64,000 nt of DNA, taken from positions 1 to 64,000 of the forward strand of contig NZ_CDDK01000029.1 in assembly GCF_000820225.1 (NCBI RefSeq), read 5' to 3'. This document shows, one piece after another, positions 34,684-45,103 of the stretch (position 1 is its first letter; the number at the start of each line of letters is the position of its first letter). The DNA is from Aeromonas veronii bv. veronii (GTDB lineage Bacteria; Pseudomonadota; Gammaproteobacteria; Enterobacterales; Aeromonadaceae). The translations under genes and the position numbers were made by a program. Under the pieces are notes generated by a model. The model made no database searches. It saw only the letters and a program-made list of their open reading frames with translations, and was not told the DNA's origin.

Positions 34684-35007
34684 ATGGACCAGTTTGCCCA
34701 TATCAATGCCCATGATGCCCACCAGAAACTGAGCGCGGGTGAAGCCCGTCTGGTGGATATTCGCGACCCGCAATCCTTTGAAGCGGCCCACGCGGTCGGC
34801 GCCTTCCACCTCACCAATGGCACGCTGGTACGCTTTATGAATGAAGTGGATTTCGATACCCCGGTCATCGTGATGTGCTATCACGGCAACAGCAGTCAGG
34901 GGGCGGCCCAATACCTGCTGCAACAGGGTTATGACGAGGTCTACAGTCTGGATGGCGGCTTCGAAGCGTGGCGCCGGGAGTTTCCCATCGAGGCAGGCGA
35001 GGCATGA
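34684..35007 (+). CDS. glpE: Thiosulfate sulfurtransferase GlpE
   Basis: A 107-residue single-domain rhodanese that transfers sulfane sulfur from thiosulfate to cyanide or thioredoxin. The active-site loop is CYHGNSS with Cys65, the same number as in E. coli GlpE, and [14 protein letters not shown] and [13 protein letters not shown] are conserved. Its TGA overlaps the glpG ATG (35004-35007). The glpR repressor gene that follows glpEG in E. coli is absent here. Confidence 0.93.
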   Translation: MDQFAHINAHDAHQKLSAGEARLVDIRDPQSFEAAHAVGAFHLTNGTLVRFMNEVDFDTPVIVMCYHGNSSQGAAQYLLQQGYDEVYSLDGGFEAWRREFPIEAGEA

Positions 35008-35837
35008 TCCAGCTGCTGGTGCTCGACAACGCCCGCATGGCGCAGGCGCTGGTGGACTATCTGGCGACCTTGGGCATCTCCTGCGAGCTGACCCAGTCCG
35101 AGCTGGGGGTCACGATCTGGCTGGCGGACGAGCAACGCCTCGCTCAGGCCCAGCTGGAGGTGAAGCGCTTTCTGGCCGAGCCGGGCCACCCGCGCTACAT
35201 GGAGGCCTCCTGGCAATCCGGCCGCGCCGATGCCCGCATCGACTACAGCAAGGGGATGACGGACCCCATCACCGATTTTCTCCATCAGGCGGGGCCACTG
35301 ACGCTGGTGGTCATCATCGCCTGTCTGGCCATCTACGGGATCGAGACCATCGGCCTGCCCATCTACGATGAACTGGCATTCCACCCGACGCTGGCCCAGT
35401 TCACCGACTGGCAGGCGTGGCGCTATTTCACCCCCGCCCTGATCCACTTCTCGGTGCTCCATCTGGTATTCAACTTGCTCTGGTGGTGGTATCTCGGCGG
35501 CCAGATCGAGCAGCGCCTCGGCAGCGGCAAGCTGCTGATCCTGCTGCTGGTGGGCGCCGCCCTGCCCAATATCGCCGAGTTCTTTGCCAGCGGCCCGCTG
35601 TTTGGCGGCCTCTCCGGCGTGGTCTATGCCCTGCTCGGCTACTGCTGGCTGCGCAGCAAGCTGCAACCGGCCTGTGGCCTGACTCTGCCACCAGCATTGA
35701 TGGGTTTTATGCTGTTCTGGATGGTGCTCGGCTTCTTCGACATGCTCGGCACCAGCACCGCCAACATCGCCCACCTGACCGGTCTGCTGGTCGGCCTGCT
35801 GCAAGGCTGGCTGGATCGCAACCACCAGCCGACCTGA
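35004..35837 (+). CDS. glpG: Rhomboid intramembrane serine protease GlpG
   Basis: A 277-residue inner-membrane protease (E. coli 276). The N-terminal cytosolic domain (about 1-85) precedes six membrane helices. The catalytic Ser204 lies in [12 protein letters not shown] and His257 in [13 protein letters not shown], and the HxxxN-type oxyanion segment is [13 protein letters not shown]. Start at 35004 is fixed by the ATGA overlap with glpE and by alignment of [14 protein letters not shown] to the family. Terminator at 35862-35885. Confidence 0.94.
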   Translation: MIQLLVLDNARMAQALVDYLATLGISCELTQSELGVTIWLADEQRLAQAQLEVKRFLAEPGHPRYMEASWQSGRADARIDYSKGMTDPITDFLHQAGPLTLVVIIACLAIYGIETIGLPIYDELAFHPTLAQFTDWQAWRYFTPALIHFSVLHLVFNLLWWWYLGGQIEQRLGSGKLLILLLVGAALPNIAEFFASGPLFGGLSGVVYALLGYCWLRSKLQPACGLTLPPALMGFMLFWMVLGFFDMLGTSTANIAHLTGLLVGLLQGWLDRNHQPT

Positions 35838-35861
35838 TTTTTCAGCAGCCGCAGAAACGAG

Positions 35862-35885
35862 AACGCCGCCCCGAAGGGCGGCGTT
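35862..35885. terminator. Bidirectional terminator
   Basis: AACGCCGCCC and GGGCGGCGTT form a 10-bp stem with loop CGAA, followed by T on the plus strand, between convergent glpG and the lipase gene. Confidence 0.85.
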
Positions 35886-35903
35886 TTTTTACGCAATGGG
35901 CAG

Positions 35904-38339
35904 TTACTGCTTGATCAGGGTGTCGTCAGTCACCTTGACCGCCGCACCGCCACTCATAAAGAAGCTGGCGAACTGGGTCTGGATCTCGGTGGTGACCGCG
36001 CCAGCCTGATCGAAGTTCTCGTCAGGAGCCAGCAGCGAGCTGTGACCCCCTTTCAGGAAGCGCGCAGCATGGTGACCCGCCGGGAGCACGCCGGAACCCT
36101 TCAGCTCTTGCAAACCCAGCACCCGGAACAGCGGCTCGGTGCCACCCAGCGGCGCAGAGGCGATGCTGTTGGGGATCACCTGATCCGGCAGATTGAGCGC
36201 ACCATCGCCAACAATTTCGGTCGCGAACAGCGGGAAGCTCTTGGCGATGCCACTGCCCAGATTGATCGGGTCGGCAGAGTCCAGCACTGACTGGGCGGCA
36301 AAGGTATAGCTCTGCAAGGTGCTCGCCGCACCCGCCTGCGTGGCGGCATCCAGACTGGGCAGGAACTCGTTGACGAAGCAAGTGGCGGCAGCCGTTTTGC
36401 AATTCGGTGCATAGGCGGTAAAGCCCGCTTTCAGCGCCGGACTGCCCGAGGTGAGCACGCTCATCTTGATGGTCGGCCCGAAGCTCGGCGAGTTGAGCAA
36501 CAACGGCGCGATGCCGCCACCCGGCATCGCCAGACCACCGGTATCGAACTTGAACAGGGCATCAGCCTGAGCACTGCCGGTGGTCTGGTTGGCGACAGCC
36601 AGCAGATTGGCCCCGGTAATGGCACCGAGTGAGTGACCGAGGAAGTGAACTTTCAGACCGGCACCACCCAATTGGCCACCCAGCCCCTTGGCATTGGCCA
36701 GGCCGACAGCCAGTCGCAGCCCCAGCAGATCCGCCACGCTCTGCTTCAGGTTGTCCCGCGCCACCGTCAGATAGCCCAGATTCAGGTAGGGAGTCGGGTT
36801 CTCGGAGGTGGTGACGGTATCCATGCTGCCGCTCAAGGCGTAGCCACGTTCGCCGTGCAGTGGGTGATCGATCACTACCACAGCGACGCTCTTGCTGGCT
36901 GTGGCACCGGCGCCGATTTGGCCCAGCGCCAGCGCATAGGCGTTCTCCTTGATGGAGGTAACCCCGTGCTGATAGATGATCACATCGGTGATGGTATTGA
37001 GCGGTGCGGCGGCGAAGATCCGCAGCGGTACCGATTGTACTTCGGTCAGGGTCGGCAACGGGTTGAAACGGCCGATATTGCGCTCGGCATCCAGCGGCTT
37101 GCCATCGGAGGTGAGGGTCACCCCGATCAGCTTGCTCGCCTCGGTCAGCAGTTCACTCTGACGGCTCGGGTCGGCGATCAGCTCACCCAGCAATGCCGGG
37201 TCCACGCCCGCCCCAACCAGCCCACCGATCACCTCGGTATCGCCCGCTTTCAGCGCGTTGGCGATGGCATAGAGGCTGGGAATGGCGCCGTGCCAGGATT
37301 GGGTCTTGGCCTTGTCCCATGAGCCAGCTATCGCGGGTGTAGAGAGGAAGTAAGGGAGTTTGACGGTGCCGGTATAAACCTTGGTCGCCGCTGCGACTCC
37401 GTTGAGGGTGCCATTAGCCGCCACAGCGGCAGCAATCGCATCACGATCTTTCTGCGGCAAGAATGGCTCATTCGCCAGCTGGGTCAGAAAATCCACCCCG
37501 CCATTAAGACCATTGATGGTATAGGTTGCTGGCAGGCTGGTGTTGCCCTTGGCATCCTGTTTCCACAGCGCCGCGGCGTCCAGGCTCGGGCTCTTCAGCA
37601 CGGAAGCGGCGGCACTCTTCACCGCCAGCAGCACATCGGCACCAGATTGGGTGGCAAACCAGTCGGAGAAGATCACCCGGTCGCTGGTGATCCCGGTGGC
37701 CGCCTTGAACAGACCTTCCTGCAGCGAGATCAGGCCGTTGATGGTCTGCTCCTGAGTAGTTGCGCCAGCTGTCGATTTGAAGCTGCTGTAATCGCCTCCC
37801 GCCTTGAGCGGTGTGCCGCGACTGTCCTTGAGGGCATCGGTCGCCACGATCATGTAGTAAGAAGAGGGATTGAGCGGCTTGAGCGGAACCAGATTGAGCT
37901 TGCCGTCCCCGCCAGTGACCACAAAGTCGGTCCCATAAACCAGTGGCTTGCCGCCCTTGACTCCGTTGGGTTGCAGAGTGACCGGATCCAGCGTGAGCTC
38001 GAGCAGGTAGAGGGGCGCAACGGCAGAGGCATACTCGCTGGCCGCCGGTGCCGGCACAGAGACACCGGTCACGGTCGCCGGTACCAGCTGGACCGGTTGG
38101 GTGGTTGACCAGCCATCCAGGGTGGAGAGGGCAGATACCGGGTTCGACAGATCAGCAGTTTCTGTCGAAAACTTCAGGGTACCGTCGCTGGCACGGGGGG
38201 CCAGCACGCTCGGGCGCACCCCGTTGGCGCCACTCAGGACGTAGTCGAGGGAGCTGGTGGTGTCTCCCTTGTTGTCATCTCCACCACATCCGGCCAGCAG
38301 GGCGCTGACAACAGCTGCATAAATTAGCTTCTTCTTCAT
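35904..38339 (-). CDS. Large lipoprotein lipase, Pla-1/cef family
   Basis: An 811-residue secreted or surface lipase of the family described in Aeromonas as Pla, Apl-1 or Lip. The signal peptide ends in the lipobox LLAGC (Cys near 18), followed by GGDDNKGD linker residues. The alpha/beta hydrolase part lies in the C-terminal half, with nucleophile Ser570 in HFLGHSLGAITGANLL; an oxyanion region YQHGVTSIKENAYAL lies ahead of it. Two Cys (CKTAAATC) could form a disulfide. It probably hydrolyses acylglycerols or phospholipids outside the cell; whether it stays lipid-anchored or is released is not visible. It is transcribed alone; the 300-bp gap to ubiK (38340-38639) holds both promoters, with an AT-rich stretch next to the lipase start. 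Confidence 0.88.
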   Translation of the reverse strand: MKKKLIYAAVVSALLAGCGGDDNKGDTTSSLDYVLSGANGVRPSVLAPRASDGTLKFSTETADLSNPVSALSTLDGWSTTQPVQLVPATVTGVSVPAPAASEYASAVAPLYLLELTLDPVTLQPNGVKGGKPLVYGTDFVVTGGDGKLNLVPLKPLNPSSYYMIVATDALKDSRGTPLKAGGDYSSFKSTAGATTQEQTINGLISLQEGLFKAATGITSDRVIFSDWFATQSGADVLLAVKSAAASVLKSPSLDAAALWKQDAKGNTSLPATYTINGLNGGVDFLTQLANEPFLPQKDRDAIAAAVAANGTLNGVAAATKVYTGTVKLPYFLSTPAIAGSWDKAKTQSWHGAIPSLYAIANALKAGDTEVIGGLVGAGVDPALLGELIADPSRQSELLTEASKLIGVTLTSDGKPLDAERNIGRFNPLPTLTEVQSVPLRIFAAAPLNTITDVIIYQHGVTSIKENAYALALGQIGAGATASKSVAVVVIDHPLHGERGYALSGSMDTVTTSENPTPYLNLGYLTVARDNLKQSVADLLGLRLAVGLANAKGLGGQLGGAGLKVHFLGHSLGAITGANLLAVANQTTGSAQADALFKFDTGGLAMPGGGIAPLLLNSPSFGPTIKMSVLTSGSPALKAGFTAYAPNCKTAAATCFVNEFLPSLDAATQAGAASTLQSYTFAAQSVLDSADPINLGSGIAKSFPLFATEIVGDGALNLPDQVIPNSIASAPLGGTEPLFRVLGLQELKGSGVLPAGHHAARFLKGGHSSLLAPDENFDQAGAVTTEIQTQFASFFMSGGAAVKVTDDTLIKQ

Positions 38340-38639
38340 TTTTTATTCTCTTTTTATAAGGTTGTTATCCATCACAAGCCAACGGGGTCATCACGACCTC
38401 GACTGCAAAACGTTAACATAAAACCAACACCAAATAAGACTCATGCCGGACAGTTCTGGCTCAGCTTTGTGGTGCATGTCATGGTTTCAGGTTAACAAAG
38501 GGGCGCAAGGGTAGCAGTTGTGGCCCCATCACCAGACCCGACCAGCCAGCGGGCACCATCACGACTAAAAAGCCGCCGCGATCTCGGCAAAGTGGGGGAA
38601 TTGTCGGTAGAATGTCCGCCAACGCTTAAGGAGGACATC

Positions 38640-38897
38640 ATGATCGACCCGAAGAAACTGGAAGAGATCGCCAAGCAGGTGCACAACTCCCTGCCGCCCG
38701 GCATTCGCAGCATGGGTGAAGAGGCCGAGAAGAAGATGCGTCAGGTACTGCAAGCCCAGCTGGGCAAGCTGGATCTGGTCAGCCGCGAAGAGTTCGACGT
38801 GCAGACCAAGGTGCTGCTGCGTACCCGTGAAAAACTGGCCGCCCTCGAAAGCAAGCTGGCTCAGCTCGAGCAGCAGCTCGGCGCCAAAGGCGAATAA
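38640..38897 (+). CDS. ubiK: Ubiquinone biosynthesis accessory factor UbiK
   Basis: An 85-residue BMFP-family protein (E. coli YqiC/UbiK) that assists aerobic ubiquinone synthesis through UbiJ and binds lipids. It starts [19 protein letters not shown] behind a strong SD AAGGAGG (38628-38634), has an amphipathic N-terminal helix, and ends in a trimeric coiled coil (about 50-80, heptads rich in Leu and Glu). An in-frame extension upstream is not supported. Monocistronic with terminator at 38900-38924. Confidence 0.9.
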   Translation: MIDPKKLEEIAKQVHNSLPPGIRSMGEEAEKKMRQVLQAQLGKLDLVSREEFDVQTKVLLRTREKLAALESKLAQLEQQLGAKGE

Positions 38898-38899
38898 CG

Positions 38900-38924
38900 A
38901 AAACCCCAGCTCGGCTGGGGTTTT
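38900..38924. terminator. Bidirectional terminator
   Basis: AAAACCCCAGC/GCTGGGGTTTT, 11-bp stem with loop TCG, between convergent ubiK and the GGDEF gene. Confidence 0.85.
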
Positions 38925-38951
38925 TGCTTTGTATTGAACCTGTAAAAACCA

Positions 38952-40004
38952 TCACACCTGAAGCAGATACCAGGCTCGCTTGCCGCGCGCCTTGGCCTCA
39001 TACATGGCCCTGTCGGCCACCTCCAATGCCTGCCGGAAGCTCAATGGCTCCTCCTCCCAAAGGGCAATGCCGATACTCAGCCCCACCCGTTGCGGGCAAC
39101 CGGGTTTGGGCACATAGCCATGCATCCGGCTGATCAGGGCGTCAGCCAGTTGCGCCAGGCCATGGCTCGACACATCCCGGTGCAGATGCACCACAAACTC
39201 GTCGCCGCCGTAACGGCCACATAGCGCCGAGCCAGGCATAATAAGGCGCAGCCAATCCGCCATCTGCTGCAACACCAGATCGCCGCAGGCGTGCCCCAGC
39301 TGGTCATTGATCCCTTTGAAATCATCCAGATCGATAAAGAGCAGCGCCCCCGCACCTTGCGGCTGCAGCTGGGCAAACGCCTTGCCAAACCCCTGCCGGT
39401 TGAGCAAGCCGGTCAGTGCGTCGCTGTTGGCTCGCTCAGCCAGTCGCTGCTCATAGGCCTTGCGCTGGGTGATATCGATATGGGAGCCCATGATCCGCAG
39501 CGGCTTTCCATCTCCATCCCGATCGACGACCCGTCCCCTATCCCACAGCCAGGTGACCTCGCCTTGCGGATTGATGGTGCGGTATTCGGCTTCATAGAAG
39601 GGAGTTTTGCCCTCAAGGTGGGCAAAGTAGCTGCCCATGGCATGGGCGCGATCGTCGGGATGGAGCTTGGCGCTCCACTGATCGAAATGAGGGGCCATGT
39701 CACCGGCCTGAAAGTTCTGCAGATTGAAGACCCGCAGCTCGCCGGTGGGAATGGTGCCCTGCCAGAGACAGATGCCGGTGCCATCGAGGGCGGCGTTGAG
39801 CTTCTCCTGCAACAGGCCGTTTTCATGCTGCAAAGCGGCGATCTCTGCCTGCAAACGAGCCATTTCACCGCCATGAGGGGACGGGATCAGCGTTGCGACC
39901 CGCTCGACAGAGCCGGTCTCTCCCCTGTCATCCTCCGCAGATGCCCTGCCCTCTTCACTCAACACTGCGCCTCCTTGTGCTTGCTCTATGGATGCTCTTG
40001 TCAA
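38952..40004 (-). CDS. PAS-GGDEF diguanylate cyclase
   Basis: A 350-residue soluble protein. After a short region with a predicted coiled coil (about 48-72), a PAS_3-type domain (about 75-180; ends TWLWDRGRVVDRDGDGKP and GSHIDITQRKAYEQ) is followed by a GGDEF domain (about 190-350) with the intact active site G266-GDEF-270 in CGRYGGDEFVV and the start segment DALTGLLNRQGFGKAF. The product-inhibition RxxD site is not present at the usual place (PGSA there instead), so feedback control may be weak. No membrane helix. An internal start at MARLQAEIAAL is possible. The signal sensed by PAS is unknown. Confidence 0.85.
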   Translation of the reverse strand: MTRASIEQAQGGAVLSEEGRASAEDDRGETGSVERVATLIPSPHGGEMARLQAEIAALQHENGLLQEKLNAALDGTGICLWQGTIPTGELRVFNLQNFQAGDMAPHFDQWSAKLHPDDRAHAMGSYFAHLEGKTPFYEAEYRTINPQGEVTWLWDRGRVVDRDGDGKPLRIMGSHIDITQRKAYEQRLAERANSDALTGLLNRQGFGKAFAQLQPQGAGALLFIDLDDFKGINDQLGHACGDLVLQQMADWLRLIMPGSALCGRYGGDEFVVHLHRDVSSHGLAQLADALISRMHGYVPKPGCPQRVGLSIGIALWEEEPLSFRQALEVADRAMYEAKARGKRAWYLLQV

Positions 40005-40129
40005 TCCCCCACAAAGATGCCATCAGCTAGGCTCGATTAGTAGCCACTCATAGCCAAAATATTGAAAAATAATGGGATAACGCCGCGATAATCCAACCAT
40101 TCGGTACGATCAGGTACTGCGGCGGCCAC

Positions 40130-40161
40130 AAAAACAAAAGCCCCCGGCAAAACCGGGGGCT
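40130..40161 (-). terminator. Terminator of fre
   Basis: On the minus strand AGCCCCCGG pairs with CCGGGGGCT around TTTTG, followed by TTTGTTTTTG. Confidence 0.85.
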
Positions 40162-40184
40162 GCGTCATCCAAGCGGGGATCCCG

Positions 40185-40883
40185 TCAGATAAATTCGTAG
40201 GCGTCACCAAAGATGCGCTCCGGCTCGGCGCCAAGGATCTTGAACTCCTCCCGCGCGGCCCCCGCCATCTCGAAACGGCCGGCGACATAGATGTCGTAGT
40301 CGTGGAGGCTGACGAAGTCATCCATGATCGCCTTGTGCACCAGCCCGCACTTGCCGGTCCAGTCAGCCTCCGGCTCCTGCACCACCGGGATAAAGGTGAG
40401 CGGCGCATAGTCACGCTCCCACTGCTGCATCTGCTCCAGCTCATAGAGCCAGTGAGCCTGACGCACACCCCAGTAGAAGAACACCGGACGCTTGCTGCCC
40501 GTGTCGATCAGGTACTCCAGAATGGAGCGGGCGTAAGAGAAGCCGGTGCCGCCCGCCATCAGGATCAGCGGACGGGGAGACTCATCGCGCAGGAACGCCT
40601 TGCCAGCCGGCAATTCGACCTCGATCTCGCCCTGCTCGCGCATGCGGGCCAGCACCTGACCGGCGTAGGCGTTTTCGGGAGTGGCACCAATTTGCAGCTC
40701 CAGCACGCCCGGGCGGGTCGGCGAGTTGGCGATGGAGAAGGGGCGCTTGTCCGAATCGCTCATCACCACCAGCAGATACTGGCCCGGCTTGAAGCTGATC
40801 GCTTGCTGCGGCGTCAGGGCCACATGCCAGATGGTGTCGACATATTCGCGCAGTTCCTCTACGCGGCATTTGATACGTTGCAT
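40185..40883 (-). CDS. fre: NAD(P)H-flavin reductase Fre
   Basis: The 232-residue enzyme reduces free FMN/FAD/riboflavin with NAD(P)H, supplying reduced flavin to ferric reduction, ribonucleotide reductase activation and, in marine relatives, luciferase (LuxG family). The flavin-binding motif KRPFSIANSP (RxxS/T type), the NAD-binding LILMAGGTGFSYARSIL and the C-terminal AGRFEMAGAAREEF are present; E. coli Fre has 233 residues. It follows ubiD, the usual order. Confidence 0.93.
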   Translation of the reverse strand: MQRIKCRVEELREYVDTIWHVALTPQQAISFKPGQYLLVVMSDSDKRPFSIANSPTRPGVLELQIGATPENAYAGQVLARMREQGEIEVELPAGKAFLRDESPRPLILMAGGTGFSYARSILEYLIDTGSKRPVFFYWGVRQAHWLYELEQMQQWERDYAPLTFIPVVQEPEADWTGKCGLVHKAIMDDFVSLHDYDIYVAGRFEMAGAAREEFKILGAEPERIFGDAYEFI

Positions 40884-41029
40884 TCTTGTCCTTGTGGCGG
40901 GCTCGCTCGGCCCGCTTCGCTCATTGTTTCACTATGGAGTGACGACCAGCAGCCCTGGCCCCGTCAGTCGAGAATACTCAAATCAGTGCGGATCGCATCA
41001 CTTTTTGCAGCAAAGCTGTCATGTTTGCC

Positions 41030-42499
41030 TCATCCGAGGATATTGAGCTCATCCCAGATGGCATCAACCTTCTGCTTCACCGCCTCATCCTGAACTATGG
41101 GCTGACCCCACTCCCGATTGGTCTCGCCCGGCCACTTGTTGGTGGCATCCAGCCCCATTTTGGAGCCGAGGCCGGAGACCGGCGAGGCGAAGTCCAGATA
41201 GTCGATCGGGGTGTGCTCGATCAAGGTGGTGTCCCGTGCCGGGTCCATCCGGGTGGTGATGGCCCAGATCACATCCTTCCAGTCGCGGGCGTTGACGTCA
41301 TCGTCACACACCACCACGAACTTGGTGTACATGAACTGGCGCAGGAATGACCAGACCCCCAGCATCACCCGCTTGGCGTGGCCCGGGTAACGCTTCTTGA
41401 TGGTCACCACCGCCATCCGGTAGGAGCACCCCTCCGGCGGAAGATAGAAGTCCACAATCTCGGGGAACTGCTTCTGCAGCAGCGGCACAAACACCTCGTT
41501 CAGCGCCAGACCCAGCACCGCCGGTTCATCGGGCGGACGGCCGGTGTAGGTGCTGTGATAGATGGCATCGCGCCGCTTGGTGATGTGGGTGATGGTGAAG
41601 ACCGGGAACTCGTCCACCTCGTTGTAGTAGCCGGTGTGGTCGCCATAAGGGCCTTCCGGCGCCATCTCACCCGGCTCAAGATAGCCTTCCAGCACGATCT
41701 CGGCGCTGGCGGGCACCTCCAAATCGCAGCTGATGGCCTTGATCACTTCGGTACGGCTGCCGCGCAGCAGACCGGCAAAGGCATATTCGGAGAGGGTATC
41801 CGGCACCGGCGTCACCGCGCCGAGAATGGTCGCCGGATCGGCGCCGAGCGCCACCACCACCGGGAATCGCTCACCGGGATGGGCCTCCTGCCACTCGCGA
41901 AAATCGATGGCACCGCCACGATGATCCAGCCAGCGCATGATCAGCTTGTTTTTGGCGATCTTCTGCTGGCGATAGATGCCGAGGTTCTGGCGCTTCTTGT
42001 AGGGGCCGCGGGTGATGGTGAGGCCCCAGGTGACCAGCGGCGCCACATCGCCGGGCCAGCAGTGCTGGATCGGGATCTGGTCGAGATCGACCGCATCTCC
42101 CTCCTGCACCACCTGCTGGCAGGGGGCGGAAGAGAGGCGCTTGGTCGGCATGTTGAGCACCTGCTTGAAGATCGGCAGCTTCTCCATCAGCTCCTTGAAT
42201 CCCTTGGGCGGCTCGGGCTCCTTGAGATAGGAGAGCCAGACCCCGACCTGACGCAGGGCGCCCACATCGGGCTGGCCCATGCCCATGGCAACCCGATCCG
42301 GGGTACCGAACAGGTTGGTCAGCACCGGCATGGTGTAGCCTTTGGGATTTTCGAACAGCAGAGCCGGGCCACCCGCACGCAGGGTGCGATCGCTGATCTC
42401 GGTCATCTCCAGATAGGGATCTATCTCGCGGGTGATGCGCTTGAGTTGTCCGTTTTGTTCCAGCTGCGCGATGAAATCACGCAAATCCTTGTATTTCAT
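41030..42499 (-). CDS. ubiD: 4-hydroxy-3-polyprenylbenzoate decarboxylase UbiD
   Basis: The 489-residue prenylated-FMN-dependent decarboxylase removes the carboxyl group in ubiquinone synthesis. Seen: N-terminus [19 protein letters not shown], the cofactor/metal region [19 protein letters not shown], the catalytic Glu-Arg-Glu region ([16 protein letters not shown] and [20 protein letters not shown]), and a typical length (E. coli 497). The start at 42499 is chosen by alignment; four extra in-frame residues upstream lack support. A 146-bp gap with a GC hairpin separates it from fre. Confidence 0.94.
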   Translation of the reverse strand: MKYKDLRDFIAQLEQNGQLKRITREIDPYLEMTEISDRTLRAGGPALLFENPKGYTMPVLTNLFGTPDRVAMGMGQPDVGALRQVGVWLSYLKEPEPPKGFKELMEKLPIFKQVLNMPTKRLSSAPCQQVVQEGDAVDLDQIPIQHCWPGDVAPLVTWGLTITRGPYKKRQNLGIYRQQKIAKNKLIMRWLDHRGGAIDFREWQEAHPGERFPVVVALGADPATILGAVTPVPDTLSEYAFAGLLRGSRTEVIKAISCDLEVPASAEIVLEGYLEPGEMAPEGPYGDHTGYYNEVDEFPVFTITHITKRRDAIYHSTYTGRPPDEPAVLGLALNEVFVPLLQKQFPEIVDFYLPPEGCSYRMAVVTIKKRYPGHAKRVMLGVWSFLRQFMYTKFVVVCDDDVNARDWKDVIWAITTRMDPARDTTLIEHTPIDYLDFASPVSGLGSKMGLDATNKWPGETNREWGQPIVQDEAVKQKVDAIWDELNILG

Positions 42500-42532
42500 G
42501 CAAGTTCCCAACCGGGTTCAGGAGGTCACGCA

Positions 42533-43525
42533 TTATAACCCTGGCTGCCCATCGGGTGTACCCGAATCGGGCAGCAGACTCGGTGCAATGGGTGGCATGT
42601 CACGCTGGCCAAGGCGTCTGGCCAGTGCAGAGAGCAGCTGGGGCTCGTCCACCTCCATCAACAGACCGGCCACCAGCGCCCCGTATTGGCGGTTGGAGAG
42701 TTCCGCCAGCAGGTATTTCTGGGCCTGCGGCGGCAAGGGGGAGAGCGCGCTCAGCTGGCGCAGGGCGGCCCCCTTCAACCCCTCGTTGCCACTGGCGGCA
42801 ATCAGCAGATCGCTGGCAGCACTGCCGTGATGGAAGCGGTTGATGGTAGAGAGTGCACGCAGCGCATCCTGATCTGCCGGCCGCCGCCACAGCATGCCAT
42901 ACAGCGCCGGTTCCCCGGTGCGCTGCAACAGATGGAACAACAGGTGATTATCGGGCAGATAGATATTCTGACTGGCCAGCGCTTGCGCCTCCCGCATCCA
43001 GATCGGCTGCGGCAAGGTGTCGAGGGCCAGCAACAGGGCTTGCTGCTGCATGGCGAGATCGGGGTTACTGCTGTAGTAGATGGACTTTAGCTGGAAGCTA
43101 CCCTGGGCAAGCTGCTGCCGATAGCGCTGCATCAGTGATTGCAGCTGCCACTCCCCCAGCAACTGACGGGCCTGCGCGGCAAAATCATAGACAGGTTGCT
43201 GCACCAGAAAACCGTCGACCTGCTGCTCCATGAGCCACTCGGGGGCCTTGTCGGCCTGAGCCTCGACCCATTGTTGCAACGCAGGGGATGCAGGGGTGGT
43301 AGCTGGAATATCCCGCAGCAGCTGCAACAGCAGGAACTCCCGCCGCTCGCGACTCAGGGTCGCCAACAGGGAGTCGATGGCTGCAAATTGCCCCTCCTGC
43401 AGACGGCCCGCCAGATAGCGCTGGTGCGTCTGCAACGTCTCGGCTGTCACCGCGACCGGAGCACTCTGCGCACAGACTGGCATTGCACTCAGCAACCCCA
43501 GCAATAACCAGAAAACAGGCTTCAT
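42533..43525 (-). CDS. Exported alpha-helical protein of unknown function
   Basis: A 330-residue protein not recognised as a named family. It has a Sec signal peptide (MKPVFWLLLGLLSAMPVCAQ, cleavage near residue 20) and then a Leu/Gln/Ala-rich helical body that looks like HEAT or TPR-like repeats without clear consensus. No cysteines or catalytic motif stand out in the mature part. It lies between rho and ubiD on the same strand; the rho terminator separates it from rho, and ubiD starts 33 bp downstream, so co-transcription with ubiD and fre is possible. Periplasmic scaffold or chaperone-like role is only a guess. Confidence 0.7.
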   Translation of the reverse strand: MKPVFWLLLGLLSAMPVCAQSAPVAVTAETLQTHQRYLAGRLQEGQFAAIDSLLATLSRERREFLLLQLLRDIPATTPASPALQQWVEAQADKAPEWLMEQQVDGFLVQQPVYDFAAQARQLLGEWQLQSLMQRYRQQLAQGSFQLKSIYYSSNPDLAMQQQALLLALDTLPQPIWMREAQALASQNIYLPDNHLLFHLLQRTGEPALYGMLWRRPADQDALRALSTINRFHHGSAASDLLIAASGNEGLKGAALRQLSALSPLPPQAQKYLLAELSNRQYGALVAGLLMEVDEPQLLSALARRLGQRDMPPIAPSLLPDSGTPDGQPGL

Positions 43526-43587
43526 GACGTCTCCATCCATGTGACATCGGGATCTCATACTACTAGGGCGACCGGAAAACAGATAAA

Positions 43588-43614
43588 CAAAAACCGCGAC
43601 CATGGCCGCGGTTT
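43588..43614 (-). terminator. Terminator of rho
   Basis: On the minus strand AAACCGCG pairs with CGCGGTTT (43607-43614 with 43591-43598) around GCCATGGT, followed by TTGTTT. Confidence 0.75.
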
Positions 43615-43633
43615 CGTCATTTTCTGACCGGAC

Positions 43634-44899
43634 TTACTTCTGCTGGCGCCGCATGGCGTCGAAGAACTCGTCGTTGGTCTTGGTCATCGCCAGCTTGTCG
43701 ATGAGGAACTCGATACCGTCGATCTCGCCCATCGGGTGGACAATCTTGCGCAGGATCCACATCTTCTGCAGCTCGTCACCTGAGGTGAGCAGCTCTTCTT
43801 TACGAGTACCTGAGCGGGTGATGTCGATAGCCGGGTAGACGCGCTTCTCGGCAATCTTGCGCGAGAGGTGCAGTTCCATGTTGCCGGTACCCTTGAACTC
43901 TTCGTAGATAACCTCGTCCATTTTGGAACCGGTATCGATCAGTGCGGTGGCGATGATGGTCAGGCTGCCGCCCTCTTCAACATTACGCGCGGCGCCGAAG
44001 AAGCGCTTGGGACGGTGCAGGGCGTTGGCGTCCACACCACCGGTCAGTACCTTGCCGGATGACGGGATAACGGTGTTGTAGGCACGGGCCAGACGGGTGA
44101 TGGAGTCCAGCAGGATCACCACATCTTTCTTGTGCTCGACCAGACGCTTGGCCTTCTCGATCACCATTTCGGCAACCTGAACGTGACGGGAAGCAGGCTC
44201 GTCAAAGGTGGAAGCGATCACTTCACCTTTTACCATGCGCTGCATCTCGGTCACTTCTTCCGGACGCTCGTCGATCAGCAGAACGATCAGTTCACAGTCC
44301 GGGTGGTTGTAGGCGATGCTCTGGGCGATGTTCTGCAGCAGCATGGTCTTACCGGCCTTGGGCGGCGCCACGATCAGGCCACGCTGGCCCTTACCGATGG
44401 GGGAAGCCAGGTCCAGTACACGGGCGGTGATATCTTCAGTAGAGCCGTTACCCCGTTCCATACGCAGACGTTCGTTGGCATGCAGGGGGGTAAGGTTTTC
44501 AAACAGGATCTTGTTGCGGGAGTTTTCCGGACGGTCGTAGTTGACCTCATTGACCTTGAGCAGTGCGAAGTAGCGTTCGCCCTCTTTCGGTGGCCGGATC
44601 TTGCCGGAGATGGTATCGCCGGTACGCAGGTTGAAGCGGCGGATCTGGCTCGGGGAGACGTAGATATCGTCAGGGCCTGCCAGATAGGAGCCGTCTGCAC
44701 TGCGCAGGAAGCCGAAACCATCGGTCAGGATTTCCAGCACACCGTCGCCAAAGATATCTTCACCACCCTTGGCGTGCGCCTTGAGGATTGCAAAAATAAT
44801 ATCTTTCTTGTGCGCCCGAGCCAGATTTTCCAACCCCATGGATTCGCCAAGCTTGACCAGCTCGGACACAGGAGTGTTCTTTAATTCAGTCAGATTCAT
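43634..44899 (-). CDS. rho: Transcription termination factor Rho
   Basis: A 421-residue hexameric RNA-dependent ATPase. The N-terminal helical and cold-shock RNA-binding domains (about 1-130; [23 protein letters not shown] split by RNP-like motifs) precede the motor domain with P-loop [13 protein letters not shown], Walker [17 protein letters not shown], the Q-loop and the R-loop [20 protein letters not shown]. Length near E. coli Rho (419). The 204-bp leader to trxA may host Rho autoregulation. Rof, an inhibitor of Rho, is encoded 3.5 kb to the right. Confidence 0.97.
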   Translation of the reverse strand: MNLTELKNTPVSELVKLGESMGLENLARAHKKDIIFAILKAHAKGGEDIFGDGVLEILTDGFGFLRSADGSYLAGPDDIYVSPSQIRRFNLRTGDTISGKIRPPKEGERYFALLKVNEVNYDRPENSRNKILFENLTPLHANERLRMERGNGSTEDITARVLDLASPIGKGQRGLIVAPPKAGKTMLLQNIAQSIAYNHPDCELIVLLIDERPEEVTEMQRMVKGEVIASTFDEPASRHVQVAEMVIEKAKRLVEHKKDVVILLDSITRLARAYNTVIPSSGKVLTGGVDANALHRPKRFFGAARNVEEGGSLTIIATALIDTGSKMDEVIYEEFKGTGNMELHLSRKIAEKRVYPAIDITRSGTRKEELLTSGDELQKMWILRKIVHPMGEIDGIEFLIDKLAMTKTNDEFFDAMRRQQK

Positions 44900-45103
44900 A
44901 GTGGTGAAAGTCTGTAAGCAAGGATTGAAATGAGGAGACAGTCTGCTGGATTGATGCTGATCGGATTTGATTGCCAGGCTGTGGTTAGCAAAGAGTCAGG
45001 CAAAAAGGTTAGCAAACGAGCGATAAACTAGCACCAATCGGGATGAGCGTCTAGGTGATAAAACACAAGGAGCGCATTATTGCAATGCGCTCCTCTTTAA
45101 TTA
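44900..45103 (-). promoter_or_regulatory. rho leader region
   Basis: This 204-bp gap between trxA and rho carries the trxA terminator at its right end and otherwise no ORF. In E. coli the rho leader is subject to Rho-dependent autogenous attenuation; a comparable role is inferred here from position and lack of coding content. Confidence 0.4.
45068..45094 (-). terminator. Terminator of trxA
   Basis: AGGAGCGCATT and AATGCGCTCCT pair (11 bp, loop of 5), followed on the minus strand by TGTGTTTTAT. Confidence 0.65.
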